From assembly GCA_949316235.1 (NCBI GenBank), contig OX438749.1:16136414-16200413 (forward strand): a stretch of 64,000 nt of DNA, read 5' to 3'. Numbering within the stretch: the first letter of the stretch is position 1; every line of letters starts with the position of its first letter. Positions 31,926-42,924 of this stretch are shown here, one piece after another. This stretch comes from Oegoconia quadripuncta. Lineage: Eukaryota > Arthropoda > Insecta > Lepidoptera > Autostichidae. The notes below the pieces were generated by a model. That model saw only the letters and a list, made by a program, of their open reading frames with translations. It did not search any database and was not told where the DNA came from. A program made the translations under genes and the position numbers.

Positions 31926-32475
31926 ATATTGTTATTTTTGACCAAAAACAAACCTTGTCGAAAGAAATATGTAAAGGTCATCATAAAACAAAAGCATAAC
32001 TTTGAGATTTTTATAAAAATGATTGCCAATGGGACATATAATAAAAATTATTAAAAAAAACTGTTTGGTGACAATGCCAATGATGTAAATTAGTAACTCA
32101 CTTCAAACTAACTTCAAAAATAACACTTTTTATTTATTTGTTTTGCCGTGTCTGAAACATTCTGGTCCCAAACATATTTTTGAAAACATTCTATGAATAC
32201 TTATACATTTATATTTCAATAAATCATCCATGTTCATCATTCTTGTTCATGTGCATCATCATTATTATTTTGTGTTGTTTTTTATTTGCCCTGTCTCAGC
32301 GCCACCTGTTGCATTTAGGAGAGCTCTAACTCAAAGTTCAGTTCGCAAGAAGGTTTCCCGTGAGGTCGACTCGTCTGACGGTACGCATATTGACCGTGTC
32401 GCAGACGCAGCGCTGCTTTATCGAACATTAAGTGGGCGTATCCATTGCTCAAGGTCGTTGGCTCTATTCAGCGCC
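31926..32475. other. No gene recognised
   Basis: A GC-richer stretch at 32290-32480 stays open for about 60 codons but runs into SINE sequence and has no recognisable domain. Confidence 0.3.
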
Positions 32476-32477
32476 TT

Positions 32478-32692
32478 AAGTACTTGGTTTGGTTGGTGGT
32501 AGGGCATTTTAAATGTCCGCCTGGCTAGCTACCACCATCTTAACTAAATCTAAAGCAGCAATGTTAATAACATTGTTGTGTTCCGATTGTATTGGGCTTT
32601 CCAGGCCAGTACGCTTCCACTTTCGACCTCATCTTCACTTAACATCAGATTTGATTGAGGTCAAGTACCAACCCGTTGTGCATAAAAAAAAA
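32478..32692 (+). repeat. SINE family A lacking the tRNA head
   Basis: Starts at TACTTGGTTTGGTTGG and ends CCGTTGTGCATAAAAAA. It is deleted between GGGTTCCGATTGT and the GGTCAGTACGC region. Confidence 0.7.
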
Positions 32693-32764
32693 ATTTGCTA
32701 TCTTTTCCACATTTCAAGGCCTGATGAGCTACATGTCTATATTCGTCATCATCATCAATATCAG

Positions 32765-32915
32765 ACACAAGACGTCCACTGCTGAACATAGGCCTCCCCC
32801 ACAGATTCATTAGGTCGTCTGTCCACCTTGTGAGTGGCCTGCCTGTACGTGGTTCCCAGTCGAGAACTTTAATACCTCTCCGGCTATCAGTTAACCGAAC
32901 TATGTGCCCTGATTA
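32765..32915 (-). pseudogene. RTE-type LINE C-terminal fragment
   Basis: The minus strand carries the degenerate end of an RTE-like polyprotein (the region encoding RWTDDL-like motifs and the following GPxxRF segment), with ATAGGCCTCCCC at its far side. It is similar to 34310-34470 and 48112-48262. Confidence 0.5.
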
Positions 32916-32996
32916 ATAATTTTTTTTATGTGACCCATATCTCTATAATTATCTCCAGAATATTAAAATAAATAAATAAATAACTAATAATTAAAT

Positions 32997-33235
32997 AAAT
33001 AAATATCCTTAGACATACACACAGCGCCATCTAGTTCCACAGTAAGCAACTATAAGCTTGTGTTGTGGATATGCTACATAAATACATTTTTTTTTATAAA
33101 TAAATACTTATTATAAATGAAAACATCCATAACTCGGGTACACATGTCCGTATTCATCACACAAACATGCCCCTAGCGGGATTCGAACCCGCAACCTTTT
33201 GGTATAGTGGTCAGAGTTGCTAACCACTACACACA
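32997..33235 (-). repeat. SINE family E, nearly complete
   Basis: Reverse-strand copy: tail AATAAATATCCTTAGAC and CAGCGCCATCTAG at the low end, head GGGATTCGAACCCGC and TTTTGGTATAGTGG at the high end. The last few bases of the head are missing. Confidence 0.75.
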
Positions 33236-33239
33236 AATA

Positions 33240-33645
33240 AAATATCAGGAATCGCCGAGCACAGGCCCAATGGCATGGATTGAAAACTCGGTACTAACAA
33301 AGGAAATTATCCGCCTACTGAAAATCAGTCAAGCCTTTGTAGAGTTCAAAAGTTGCATTTATTTACATTTAATTATCTACCCCTAGTTGTTTACTCAAAA
33401 TAATTGAAATCAAGACAGACTTAAGCCTTCAAGTAGTTCATTCACTGTTAGAGCAACTTCTTCGTCCGTCTATTGAATGAGATGCTATAAAAGGAAAATC
33501 TTCTCGGAACCTATTATTAGTAAGGGAAAACATTTATTGTTCGCAGCGTTGAGAAAGGATCGCTATTTCTTGAAAAAATATGTCAGTAATATAAAAATTG
33601 TCCAAGAATCGGCCAGTCATTATATAACAATAAATCAATGATTTA
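33240..33645. other. No gene recognised
   Basis: No coding segment or repeat family was placed here. Confidence 0.3.
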
Positions 33646-33646
33646 G

Positions 33647-33876
33647 GACCGATTGGTGTAATGCGCAATGGACCTGCCTGCAAATCCCACGGTTGCCGAT
33701 TCGAACCCCGCCAGGGCTAAATGTTTGTGTCATGAATACGATAATTTTTTTCCCGAGTCGATGTTTATATAAATATTTATGTATGTTTATCCGTTATCTA
33801 GTATTCATAGTACAAGCTTTACTTAGCTTGAGACTAGATATTTGGAATAAGTGTCCAAAATCTTTATTTATTTTAT
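33647..33876 (+). repeat. tRNA-derived SINE, family B
   Basis: Head GACCGATTGGTGTAATG with B-box GATTCGAACCC, then the TTTATATAAATATTTATG body and the GTGTCCAAAATC tail. Orientation plus. Confidence 0.75.
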
Positions 33877-33950
33877 GGTGGAAATTAAAATTATTTATCA
33901 CGGCCTCCAGAAGCAGAAAAACTATAGTATCAGCTACAGGTCATCCATTT

Positions 33951-34255
33951 GTTTTATGCACAGCGGATAATCACTTGATCTCAATCACACCTGATGTTAA
34001 GTGAAGATGAGGCCGAAGGTGGAAGCGTACTGACTCGGTAACCCAAATATTTAGGGAACTGGCTACCTTATCTCTGACTACCGGAACACAATACTGCTTT
34101 TAAGATTGCTGTTTTTAGATTTAGATAAGATGGTGCTAGTAGTGGTAGCTCTACCACCAACCAAACCGAGTACTAAACATGTACCCCGCTGAAGGTCGAA
34201 CCCGCGACCGATTCGTAAACCCTCTGTCGTTTATATTGAGCCACGGAGGCGGTTG
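33951..34255 (-). repeat. SINE family A, near full length
   Basis: Reverse copy with tail at 33951 (TTTTATGCACAGCGG), body CCACCAACCAAACCG, and head ending TTGAGCCACGGAGGCGG at 34250. Confidence 0.75.
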
Positions 34256-34309
34256 CAATATAAGCATCCACCATCGATTTTTAGTGCGACTGATTGGAAA
34301 CGTCCGCTT

Positions 34310-34470
34310 CAGCGACATTTCCCGCGATCTTTATCAGAACGTTCGTCCATCTTAAGGGTGGACGTCCCACGCTGTGCTTGGCGATGCATGGTTACCACTC
34401 TAGAACTTTTATGCCTTAGCGGTTATTAGTCTCCCATAAGCGTATGTGCCCTGCCCACTGCCACTTTAAC
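34310..34470 (-). pseudogene. RTE-type LINE fragment
   Basis: Reverse-strand remnant with the same order of blocks as 32765-32915 (GTCCATCTTAAGGGTGGACG, then AGAACTTTTATGCC and a CCCTGCCCACTGCC end). Heavily mutated. Confidence 0.45.
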
Positions 34471-34579
34471 TTACCCAATTACCGACTTATATAAGTAGTA
34501 TCAGAAACAACAAATTTATAAAACACAATTAAAAATACCTATAACTTGTAGAAAAAATACGCCGTCCAACTCGCTTCCG

Positions 34580-34850
34580 TCAGGCATAGTACCTAGTACG
34601 CTAGCGCTATTGCCCCGCTGAATGCATAAAGCTCAGCTGCTGAGCAAAGTAGACACTAGCTCTCACATCTCCAGATGCGTGGACCAGTCTAAGGGATAAA
34701 TCCTTTACAAAATGTTTCGTGTCAAAAGACCACGGGCCCAAAGTCTCCACTGCAAGCGCCGCAAACTCGTGGTTTATATGAGATTGACGCATATTTACGG
34801 CGCTTGTTACTTTGAGCTTGTTCAGCCGCGGTTCCAGCACTTTGCGCAGT
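34580..34850 (-). pseudogene. LINE polyprotein C-terminal fragment (ETLGPW motif)
   Basis: The minus-strand translation includes FAALAVETLGPWSFDTKHF then VKDLSLRLVHASGDVRASV and YFAQQLS, matching the conserved tail domain of a widespread animal LINE polyprotein (pattern ETxGPWGxxA...TGDxRAxxxLxQR). It is open for about 77 codons but truncated on both sides. Confidence 0.65.
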
Positions 34851-34999
34851 ATATATGTATATATATAAATTTATGTGTGTTATGTAGTCAGTAGTATCAC
34901 GGTAATAATGATCGAAAAGGTCAACTCATATTTATATCGCTGTTAATTTACTAATATTTTTATATAATTCAATTAAAATTCAAATCTTATCCCTACCTT

Positions 35000-35245
35000 C
35001 TACTCCTGAGTACCGCGTCTCAGGCGTGCATGTGTTACCAAAGCTCTACATTATCCTCCCTCCAATTGTAATTCCTTTTTGTCTTACCACTGTTCGTGCT
35101 GTATTGTTGTGTAATAATTTACCAGCGCATATTCGCGACAATCCTTCCGTGCCTGTGTTTAAGAATAGGTTAAAGGAGCACTATCTTTCTCAACCATTGG
35201 TATATTGTTTGATTAGGTATTTATTATTTGATTTATTTAAGTAGT
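35000..35245 (+). pseudogene. LINE reverse-transcriptase extreme C-terminus
   Basis: The translation reads AVLLCNNLPAHIRDNPSVPV followed by FKNRLKEHYLS, the standard end of Jockey/CR1-like ORF2 (usually xxLWNxLPxxIR...FKxxLkxxLL). The element 3' end probably runs into the repeated TTTATTATTAAATG at about 35307-35336. Confidence 0.7.
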
Positions 35246-35337
35246 TGTATATTTATACAAGTAATTTTTATATATTTAGTTATTTCTTTATAATATTAGA
35301 AGTAGTTTATTATTAAATGTAGTTTATTATTAAATGT

Positions 35338-35378
35338 ATAGTTAATAATAGATATCATAGGTATCTATTATTAACTAT
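35338..35378. other. Perfect 17-bp hairpin, 7-nt loop
   Basis: ATAGTTAATAATAGATA (35338-35354) is the exact complement of 35362-35378. It directly follows the LINE 3' tail and a duplicated TTTATTATTAAATG. Confidence 0.75.
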
Positions 35379-35469
35379 CGTTCCGCATTTTTGCTTCCTC
35401 TCCCGTGTAACATTTCTAACCTCCATTAGGGTTGACTGGAAGAGATCTCTTTAGAAATAAGTTTGTATT

Positions 35470-35985
35470 GACGACCTGTTTGGTATAGTGGTTAGAAACT
35501 CTGACTGCTATACCAAAAGGTCGCGGGTTCGAGTCCCGCTAGGGGCATATGTTAGTATGATGAATACAGACATGTGTTCCCGAGTTAGGGATGTTTTTTT
35601 TTATATATTTAACTGGACACGCGTTTGACCACAATCTCCCCTGATGGGAAGTGACGATGAGGCCGAAGATAAAGCACGCGATCTCAGTAGATGCCTATTC
35701 ACCCTGCTCTTGAAGATTCCAAGGTTGTATGATTCAGGAAAGACTAACGCCGGAAGGGAGTTCCATGCCTTGGCTGTTGAAGAGAATGAATAGTCGAACC
35801 GCTTAGTGCGAATGTTCGGTATGTTAACTACATACGGGTGGAATCATTTACACATTATGTATTTATTTACCAAAAAAAATGTATTTGTGTAGGGTACCAA
35901 CCATTTGGTATCTATAATACAATCCTAGTTGCTTAGTGTGGAACTAGAGGGCGCTGTGTGTATGTGCTAAGATATTTGTTTATTC
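35470..35985 (+). repeat. SINE family E split by repeat family F
   Basis: The head and front part are at 35470-35605 (TTTGGTATAGTGGTTAG, GGTTCGAGTCCCGC). The rear part resumes at about 35858 and ends TAGAGGGCGCTGTGTG and TATTTGTTTATTC near 35985. The middle is a family F insertion. Confidence 0.7.
35612..35850 (+). repeat. Interspersed repeat, family F, nested in a SINE
   Basis: Plus-strand copy with CACGCGTTTGACCAC, TCCCCTGATGGGAAG, TGCCTATTCACCCTG and GGGAGTTCCATGCC. Matching copies: 58862-59030 (+) and 2525-2650 (-). Confidence 0.65.
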
Positions 35986-35999
35986 ATTTCTTGTGCAAT

Positions 36000-36600
36000 A
36001 AAGAATATAAAAACAACAATTATTTATTCAACTGTATACATTGCTAAACGTCATCAAAATCTGTAAATGTCCGTGACTTGGATATGATCGGGACATTTTG
36101 TAACCTGCTGTTCTATCAAGAGCATTAAAAGAAGTTGATATCAAGATATCATATAGATTTATAAGTTTCTGCTCCACATGCTACCATTATAGTACACGTT
36201 GGACTACTTGTAATATTATTAGTGAAAGTTTAGTAGGCAAATGAGGTCATATAAAGGTCAGGTAATATTGTACGTATATAAATAATCGTTTCCACAAGTA
36301 GGTATTGTCAAAAATTTTAAAACAGGTCCGAAAGGAGTGCCCGATGATATTTAAGAGGATATTATCCTACGGGAAACACGAGTGGCTTTATGTATATTGT
36401 TATCCTCCTTTTCTATAAATTGTCCTGTTGTCCTCTCGTACTATGTCCTCCTATTGTTAGTTTTGCAAGAGAAGTGCCATTATCCACAGCAACAATGCGT
36501 CATGTAACAGACTTGGTATGGAGGAGTCAGTAAAAGCGTCGAGTCTTACGTAATGACAATTTTAAAACATGCCTTTAGAAAGCTTTCGTAATTACTTGTT
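36000..36600. other. No gene recognised
   Basis: AT-rich, with no repeat family assigned. Confidence 0.3.
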
Positions 36601-36689
36601 AAATAAATCGGCCAAGTACATGTCGGGCCATGTACGGAAACGTTCCGTAGTCAGAATATATATTTTAAAATCTAATTTGCGGAAAAGCT

Positions 36690-36945
36690 GGAAAAAGATC
36701 TCCCCTGGCCCATCTTGAAGTCCCTTAATAGACTTCGGTCTGGCGTTGGCAGGTGCGGAAAATTCAGGAAGATGTGGGACTTCTCTAATGATGACAAGTG
36801 CGACTGCGGTACCACGCAATCTATGGCGCACTTGTTGTAGTGCCCTGCCTGTCCAGTTTCTTGCACAGCGAACGACCTTTTTGAAGCAAACCAAAGAGCC
36901 ATCGACGTTGCTACTTTCTGAGCCAAACTACTTTAGGTCATTATA
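36690..36945 (+). pseudogene. LINE C-terminal fragment with zinc-knuckle-like motif
   Basis: The plus-strand frame reads LNRLRSGVGRCGKFRKMW then DDKCDCGTTQSMAHLL, a stop, then CPACP, and after it DLFEANQRAIDVATF. The Cys-x-Cys...His...Cys pattern and the final helix are typical of the tail of non-LTR ORF2 proteins. At least two stops interrupt it. Confidence 0.7.
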
Positions 36946-37019
36946 GTTCTTGCCATTAACTCGAAAAGAAGAATATGAAGAATAATATTTCATTTGTGCA
37001 GTTCAGTGTATCTGTTTTT

Positions 37020-37210
37020 TAACCCCCGACGAAAAAAACGACGGGTGTTCGGTGTTTGACGGCGTTGTGTGTGTGTGTGTGTGCGTGTATGTCTTAGTCC
37101 GGACATATCTCAGTAATGCATGGTCCGGTTTGAGTACGGCTTTTTGTATGAAACCTTAGTCATGTTTGATGAAAATCGGTCAAGCCGTTAAGATATTTAA
37201 CTTCTAAAAC
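37020..37210 (+). repeat. Interspersed repeat beginning CCCCCGAC, with GT microsatellite
   Basis: ACCCCCGACGAAAAAAACG, then a (GT)n tract at 37064-37082, then GTCCGGACATATCTCAG and GATGAAAATCGGTCAAG. A second, diverged copy is at 51247-51350 (ACCCCCTACAAAAACG, GTCCGGACGTATCTCAG), with further pieces to about 51790. Confidence 0.6.
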
Positions 37211-38145
37211 AGTTTTTCGGTGGATTCAATTTATTGATTGATTTTTAAATTTTCAATATATTTTTTATTTTTTCATATTAATATTTTTGTTATTTTTTTT
37301 TTTTTTGTTAGGTTGAAACAGTTAAAATATTTATACCTTTAAACAGATCTCTTAGAGAGTCGCGGCAGCGTTTGCATTACTTTGATCTCAACTTTAAAGC
37401 TTAATATCTTGTAATCGTACCCCTATGGCAAAAAACTTTATAAGACAACTCCCAATATTTTTGAAACACATAGGTATTCAACGACAACCCATACAAATGA
37501 AGTTGACCACATGAAGAATAGAGGTTGCCTGAAATAACTACCTAAATATTATTCGTGACTTTGTAGGTGTTTATAAATATGTAATGTCAAGTAGCTATAT
37601 TTCTATAATAGTCTGTTAGTAAAACAGGTTTGGCATACAGACGGACGGCCATGGCTATACAACAACGATTCCTAGTGCAACCCTAAAAATTGGCAGTTCC
37701 CAAAAATATCTGAATGCTAAAAACAACAACAACAAAATTTATAAATTTTTATACACATAAGCTCTCTTTTGTTGATTTGTCATCTGGCAACCTTAAACTT
37801 TGTTACAATTTGAAAGCGCATTGTGCCAAGTCGGCGTGAGCTTTTATGTGGATCGTGTTCACTATTGTTTGGTGCTTGGTGCCCAACGGAGTTCCGAACT
37901 TGTTTCGCTGTCTCAGGAAATAATTTAGAATCGTTGCAAGAGTGTTACTACTTTGTCTTTGTACACGACTGCGGAGGATAATGTTTTTGACAAGTCCTTA
38001 CGTTGTATTCAACTCTCATTCATTCCGAAAAAATATTCAACGAATACGTGCGTGATGCTTGAATAGGTACACACAGTGGAATTCAGTTATTTTGACAATG
38101 TCAAACTGTGTTGAAATAGTGCCAAATAGTGCCCCAAGGAAAAAA
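37211..38145. other. No gene recognised
   Basis: AT-rich. GACGGACGG near 37640-37690 belongs to the same dispersed repeat end noted at 28270. The motif AGTGCCAAATAGTGCC near 38118 is a short direct repeat. Confidence 0.3.
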
Positions 38146-38149
38146 TGAG

Positions 38150-38350
38150 TGCCCTGTCAGCGATACCAACGGTTGCGGGTTCGTATACCGCGAGGGGTAA
38201 CGGTTTGTGTGATGAATACGAACATTTATTCCCGAGTTATGGATGTTTATGTAAATATTTATGTATGTTTATCCATTATCTAGTATCCATAGCAGAAGCT
38301 TTGCTTAGTTTGGGACTAGATGATTGGTGTAAGTGTCCGAAATATTTTTT
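38150..38350 (+). repeat. SINE family B, 5'-truncated
   Basis: Starts inside the head (GCCCTGTCAGCGATACC, GGTTGCGGGTTCG) and runs through ATTTATTCCCGAG to GTAAGTGTCCGAAAT. The long open frame across it is fortuitous. Confidence 0.7.
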
Positions 38351-38554
38351 ATTACTTACCAATTGTAGTTTAAGGTTATTCAATATTTTAAGTGAGCATT
38401 CTGGCGTCTATTCACTTGTTGACAATGTCAAAATAACTGAAGTCTACTTTGTATATTCAATTTTTTTCAAGATTTTATTTTACCACTTTGTCGACGTGAT
38501 TAATATGCTAATTACAGCTATCTAGTACTAAGAGCCTCTAGGCTAAACCGCGGA

Positions 38555-38995
38555 CAGACAGACGGACATGGCGAAACTATAAAGGTTCCTTGTTGACTAC
38601 GGAACCCTAAATATGCGATATTTTTTGTATTTTAGAAATACAAATTAAATTTGGGATCGCAGATTATTTGAGTGTTCAGCATGAATGATTCTTCTGCCCG
38701 TTACTATTCGTAGTCTAAGTATTGGTACTGTCATGCTTACGATAGTTTAGTCGCCTTTACGACACCCATGGGAAGAGGCGGGTTGGTCCTATTCTACTTG
38801 CCAGGAATCGCACACTGCCAAGGCTAATTAATTGTATAACGAACAGATCCCACCTCCGCTCTCCTCCCACTGTAACACCTGTAAGCCAGGATCAACAGTG
38901 ATACTCTGCACGGCGCCTACTGAAGTTAGACGGTGCCCTACGTGACTCAATGGCTACCTTGTACCCCAGACTGATTAAAGAAAGAATTTAAGGGT
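38555..38995 (+). repeat. Two dispersed repeat pieces
   Basis: 38555-38612: GGACAGACAGACGGAC to CTACGGAACCCTAAA, the end of a common repeat. 38740-38995: TAGTCGCCTTTACGAC and ATGGGAAGAGGCG (as at 15575), then GTAAGCCAGGATCA, matching 59350-59450. Confidence 0.5.
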
Positions 38996-39129
38996 GAAAA
39001 AGATCAGTGGAGTTTCTACTTTGAGACTTGCTTTAAATCTAAACTTTTGATCTGACTATGATCATGCATGAATCTTTGTACACGCAGCCGCACGGCGACT
39101 GTAATACGTCCAGTGGAATCAGCACTAGT

Positions 39130-39235
39130 AGCATGACAGGTGCGATAAACGTTTATGTCCCGCTCATTCGCTTGGACGAAATATACAACTACACACACTT
39201 ATTCGTAAGTCGCGCGCTACCTACGGTGTCATGCT
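39130..39235. mobile_element. MITE copy 2 of 3 (AGCATGAC...GTCATGCT)
   Basis: Inverted ends AGCATGAC and GTCATGCT enclose GCGATAAACGTTTATGTC, GACGAAATATACAACTA and GTCGCGCGC. Outside the left end, GCACTAGT is also shared with copy 3, so the true element may be slightly longer. Confidence 0.65.
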
Positions 39236-39249
39236 ACGGGGGTAGGTCT

Positions 39250-40605
39250 CGCCGTGTTCTCATTTCCGATAGATCCCGCTGATAACTTACACTGGTAGCT
39301 TTACGGCCGTCGTGCTGTCGACTCTCCTACCCTGTAATCTTAGGCCCGTAAAAAGAGACAGCTTTCTGTAACTTATATAGTGTTATCTCTGTCCAACTAT
39401 GCTCAAGCGCTGATCTACGCTTGAGCAACATTCTCATTCTGCCTGAAATCACACGGCGTCTGTTGTTAATACGTTACCAGTCTCACAATTGGCATCATCG
39501 TCACTTAACATCAGATATAGTTGAGGTCAAGTGCTAACACAAAATAGCCAATTTATAATACAAAGTTACCTAAAATGTAAATTAAAATCAAAACTATTCA
39601 ATTAATTATCTTTATTTACTTCCCCGGGTAAAAAGGGCTGGCGCCCTTAAAGGGTGATCTAAAGAGGTGAACACACTCACACCGTTTTAATTAAGGTATC
39701 CCAGACAGGTTCGGCGTTGAGAGTTAAATTAATACGTGTTACATTATTGTGATATCACTTTATGTGGGCTTTATAGTTGGAGGATTACACTAAATTAACA
39801 CCTCTGTTAATATTAATTAACAGTGTTTAACATGCAAATTTAATTAGGTAGTTACACACCTACCTACAGATATTGTTAGTGGTGGTGGAATTGATATGGA
39901 ATCTCTTGGGGAATGATTAATTGGTTTTAATATTGATCAAGTCGTGGCGGTACCTTGATATAATCCTAAAAGCCCGGCATGCCTTTCGATCAGGAACATC
40001 AACTTTATTGATCTTTAAACAGTACAGGATTTGCAAATGACCCTACAGATTGAACAGAAAGGCAACAAGATGTATTTAGCTTCATTAACTGCGTAAAAAC
40101 CAGAAATCGTTCATCAAATATTACTCGGGCTTGCCGTCCTCTGAAACCCTAGGCACGCCACTGAGTCAATGCTACCTTCTACTAGTACAGTCACCGCAAC
40201 TGAAACTGTACCCAGTAGCGCGCTATATCTATTGCATTAGTTATGTCATGCAAGGCAGAATAAGCCATAGGCAAGTAAATTTCATGTTCACATAACACTA
40301 TACCAATTCAGCAATGGCTTGTTTATGTCTTTTTTGAACGACATCTTCTGTACATAGCAAAATCACTGTAGAAGCCAGTTCCACGCCAGTTTGACCAACA
40401 ATAAAAGTATCAGCCGATACTGAAGAAAAATTTAGTTTGATTTACATGCTTCCGGGGTCATTAACCTGTGGAAAATCATCTCGATTTCGATTTGTGATTA
40501 TATCGCCATCTTGTAAATTAAACAAAAACTAAAATGTTATACCTTTAACAAGAAATGGGCAAACTAAATAAAACAGAGATCGTATAGATAGCGGCACTTA
40601 CAATA
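39250..40605. other. No gene recognised
   Basis: A short piece of SINE A tail lies at 39492-39535 (CACTTAACATCAGATA). The rest is AT-rich and unassigned. Confidence 0.3.
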
Positions 40606-40612
40606 TATCCCA

Positions 40613-40814
40613 ACTAATATTATAAATGCGAAAGCTTGTGTGTGTGTGTATGTCTGTATGTATGTTTGTTACCTCTTCACGCATATACCGCTGGACGGAT
40701 TTATTTGGTTAGTAGACAGATTAGGACCTGGATTAATATATAGACAAATTTTTTTGCTGAACCGATTTTGATGAAATCTTCCACGCGGATGAAGACGCGG
40801 GCGGAAAGCTAGTA
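40613..40814 (+). mobile_element. Helitron-like element, family C variant
   Basis: Starts CTAATATTATAAATGCGAAAG and ends GACGCGGGCGGAAAGCTAG. The middle differs from other copies and contains a (GT)n run. Confidence 0.6.
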
Positions 40815-40834
40815 CAAAATAATCATACAATCGC

Positions 40835-41155
40835 AAAATGTTTGTTTGTATCTGATCTCAGCCCGTAAACATCCCACTGCAGGGATATAGGCCTTCCCTT
40901 GTATAATGAGGGAGTATGGGCCATAGTCCATCACGCTGGCCCAATGCGGGTTGGGGACGTCACATGCCTTGCAATTATTATTTCTCAGGCATGCGGGTTT
41001 CCTCACGATGTTTTCCTTCATCGTTTAAGAGCAGTCGGTTAATTGCGCATAAGTAATTATATTAACTACCTGTACAGGTACATGGCCTGCTTGGGAATCG
41101 AACCCGGACCTTCCAAATTAGGAGACCGTGTCTTAACCGCTGAGCCACCGACGCT
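40835..41155 (-). repeat. tRNA-derived SINE, family D
   Basis: Reverse copy with head at the high end (GGTGGCTCAGCGGTTAAG, GGGTTCGATTCCC read on the minus strand) and body GGAAACCCGCATGCC and CAACCCGCATTGGGCC. The partner copy is at 53962-54275. Confidence 0.75.
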
Positions 41156-41159
41156 CTCA

Positions 41160-42015
41160 TCTTTTGTATCTGTATTCTATCTGATCATTTAGGCAAAATT
41201 TTGAAAAATACACGTTAATGTAATTAGAATTGTTTTTAAACATTTGAACTAACATTTACCGTTAATACGCTACGTGGATTGTGACGGTAAAGAATAAAAT
41301 TAGTTTGTATGGGTAGGTTGGTACTAAGCCCATACATTCAACTCTTCTAAAAAAATTGTAATTAAATTAATTTAACGCACTAGGGAACAATCTCTCTCGT
41401 ACCTACTTGTTTTTACTTTCGGTATTTTATTACTCGTTATGGTTTGCCATAAGTAAAGGAGTAAGTAAGAGTCTTGCCCATCACTAGTAAATTCATCATT
41501 CAGAGAGAATTTCAATATGGCGGTTTCTTTACATAGTTAGCAAGTTCCATAGAATGTTAAGTTTACATTAGCCACAGGACGTGCACTGCGAAAATATACA
41601 TAGATATAATAATGGTTTTTCATTACCTTCGCATAGTTTTTAGAAGACGAACTGGCTGCTTTTTCTATGTATACAGTACACAAACGTTAGCAGACCGAAA
41701 AAAGTAGGATTAAATAGCGTAGCCTAAACACACAAAAAGCTTGCCAAAGTAGGTGTGGGCCGCATCCAGGCTACCCTTGAAGTGTATGCGTGTGGGATTT
41801 ATTTTGCCTGGCTTGAACTCGAATTTAGCTTAGATAATCTCTTATTTAATATTGTAACAACGACGCAAAATACAAAGGTTACATACCCAATGCAATATAC
41901 AATAAAACACTTTGGAAATTCAAACAATTTTAAACAGTAATAAACTGCAGAACAACCACGGAACAGCAAAAGCAAGTGGAACTGGTATACCTATCACGTA
42001 ATTAAGATTTGTGTT
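41160..42015. other. No gene recognised
   Basis: No repeat family or coding exon was identified. Confidence 0.3.
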
Positions 42016-42019
42016 GTGT

Positions 42020-42128
42020 TAAATGTATTCGTGTAGTTAGTCGACCATCTGGCATTCATAATACAAACCTAGTTACTTAATGTGGAATTAGATGGCGCTG
42101 TGTGTATGTGCAAAGATATTTATTTATT
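42020..42128 (+). repeat. SINE family E, 3' part
   Basis: ATTCGTGTAGTTAG, then TGGAATTAGATGGCGCTG and AAAGATATTTATTTATTTA. The head is missing. Confidence 0.65.
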
Positions 42129-42129
42129 T

Positions 42130-42920
42130 AATATTAACACTTCTGTCGCTTAAGTCGCAAATATAAATCCTTCGTCTAATTATTATCAAAATATTAATAG
42201 AACGTTTGATTATTCGCATAAATATAAACTTATTGCCATTTTCGGCATTTAACATTACAGAATAAAGATTGATCACGACCTACCAGTCTATCTGGCGTCA
42301 GGTATTGGTTATATATATTTATAGCACATCCGCTACGACCATTTCGCACTTCCACTTGTTTCTTAGAGAATAACAGAGATAAACAACATAATTATTAACA
42401 AATTTTATTTGTGGTGCAAGATAGTGTTCAAATAGGTGGCTATGTTTTATAAAACTTGGCCTAATGTCACATCTATATTTTGTTTAGAATAAGCATATGT
42501 ATAACTAAAACACATAAAAACGTATCGCTTATCACCATGGTGCAACGGCTACTCACTACACTATATACCTATCTATATATTGTCTATATATTACTGAGTG
42601 TTGTAACATGTAAAAGAGCCAGTTGTCACTAATAAATTGTTATTCGCTAAAACTGATATAAAATATCGTTTACATACACATCACTAATCTGGATAATTCC
42701 ACTGCTGGAATCTGCTCCTAAGTTTGTGTCAACAATGCGAGTCAATGTTCTTCTCGGCCATTTCCCGCGAGTCTAACTTTATCATCTGACCATCGGACCA
42801 AAGAGGAAAACAACAGATCCCGATCTTCGGGTTTACGCATCCTGTCAAAACAGATTGTCACTCAGAAACTACGTGTGCCTATATTTATTATTAGTCGTTA
42901 TTATTAAATAGATTAATAAT
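42130..42920. other. No gene recognised
   Basis: AT-rich spacer before the RTE LINE fragment. No repeat was placed. Confidence 0.3.
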
Positions 42921-42924
42921 AAAA

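Noticed and set aside
37064..37082. GT-repeat as regulatory Z-DNA site
   Set aside because: It is a plain microsatellite inside a dispersed repeat; similar tracts occur near 20565, 40631 and 53376.
38145..38525. 126-codon open frame, plus strand
   Set aside because: It runs through a SINE family B copy and beyond; the peptide is just translated SINE.
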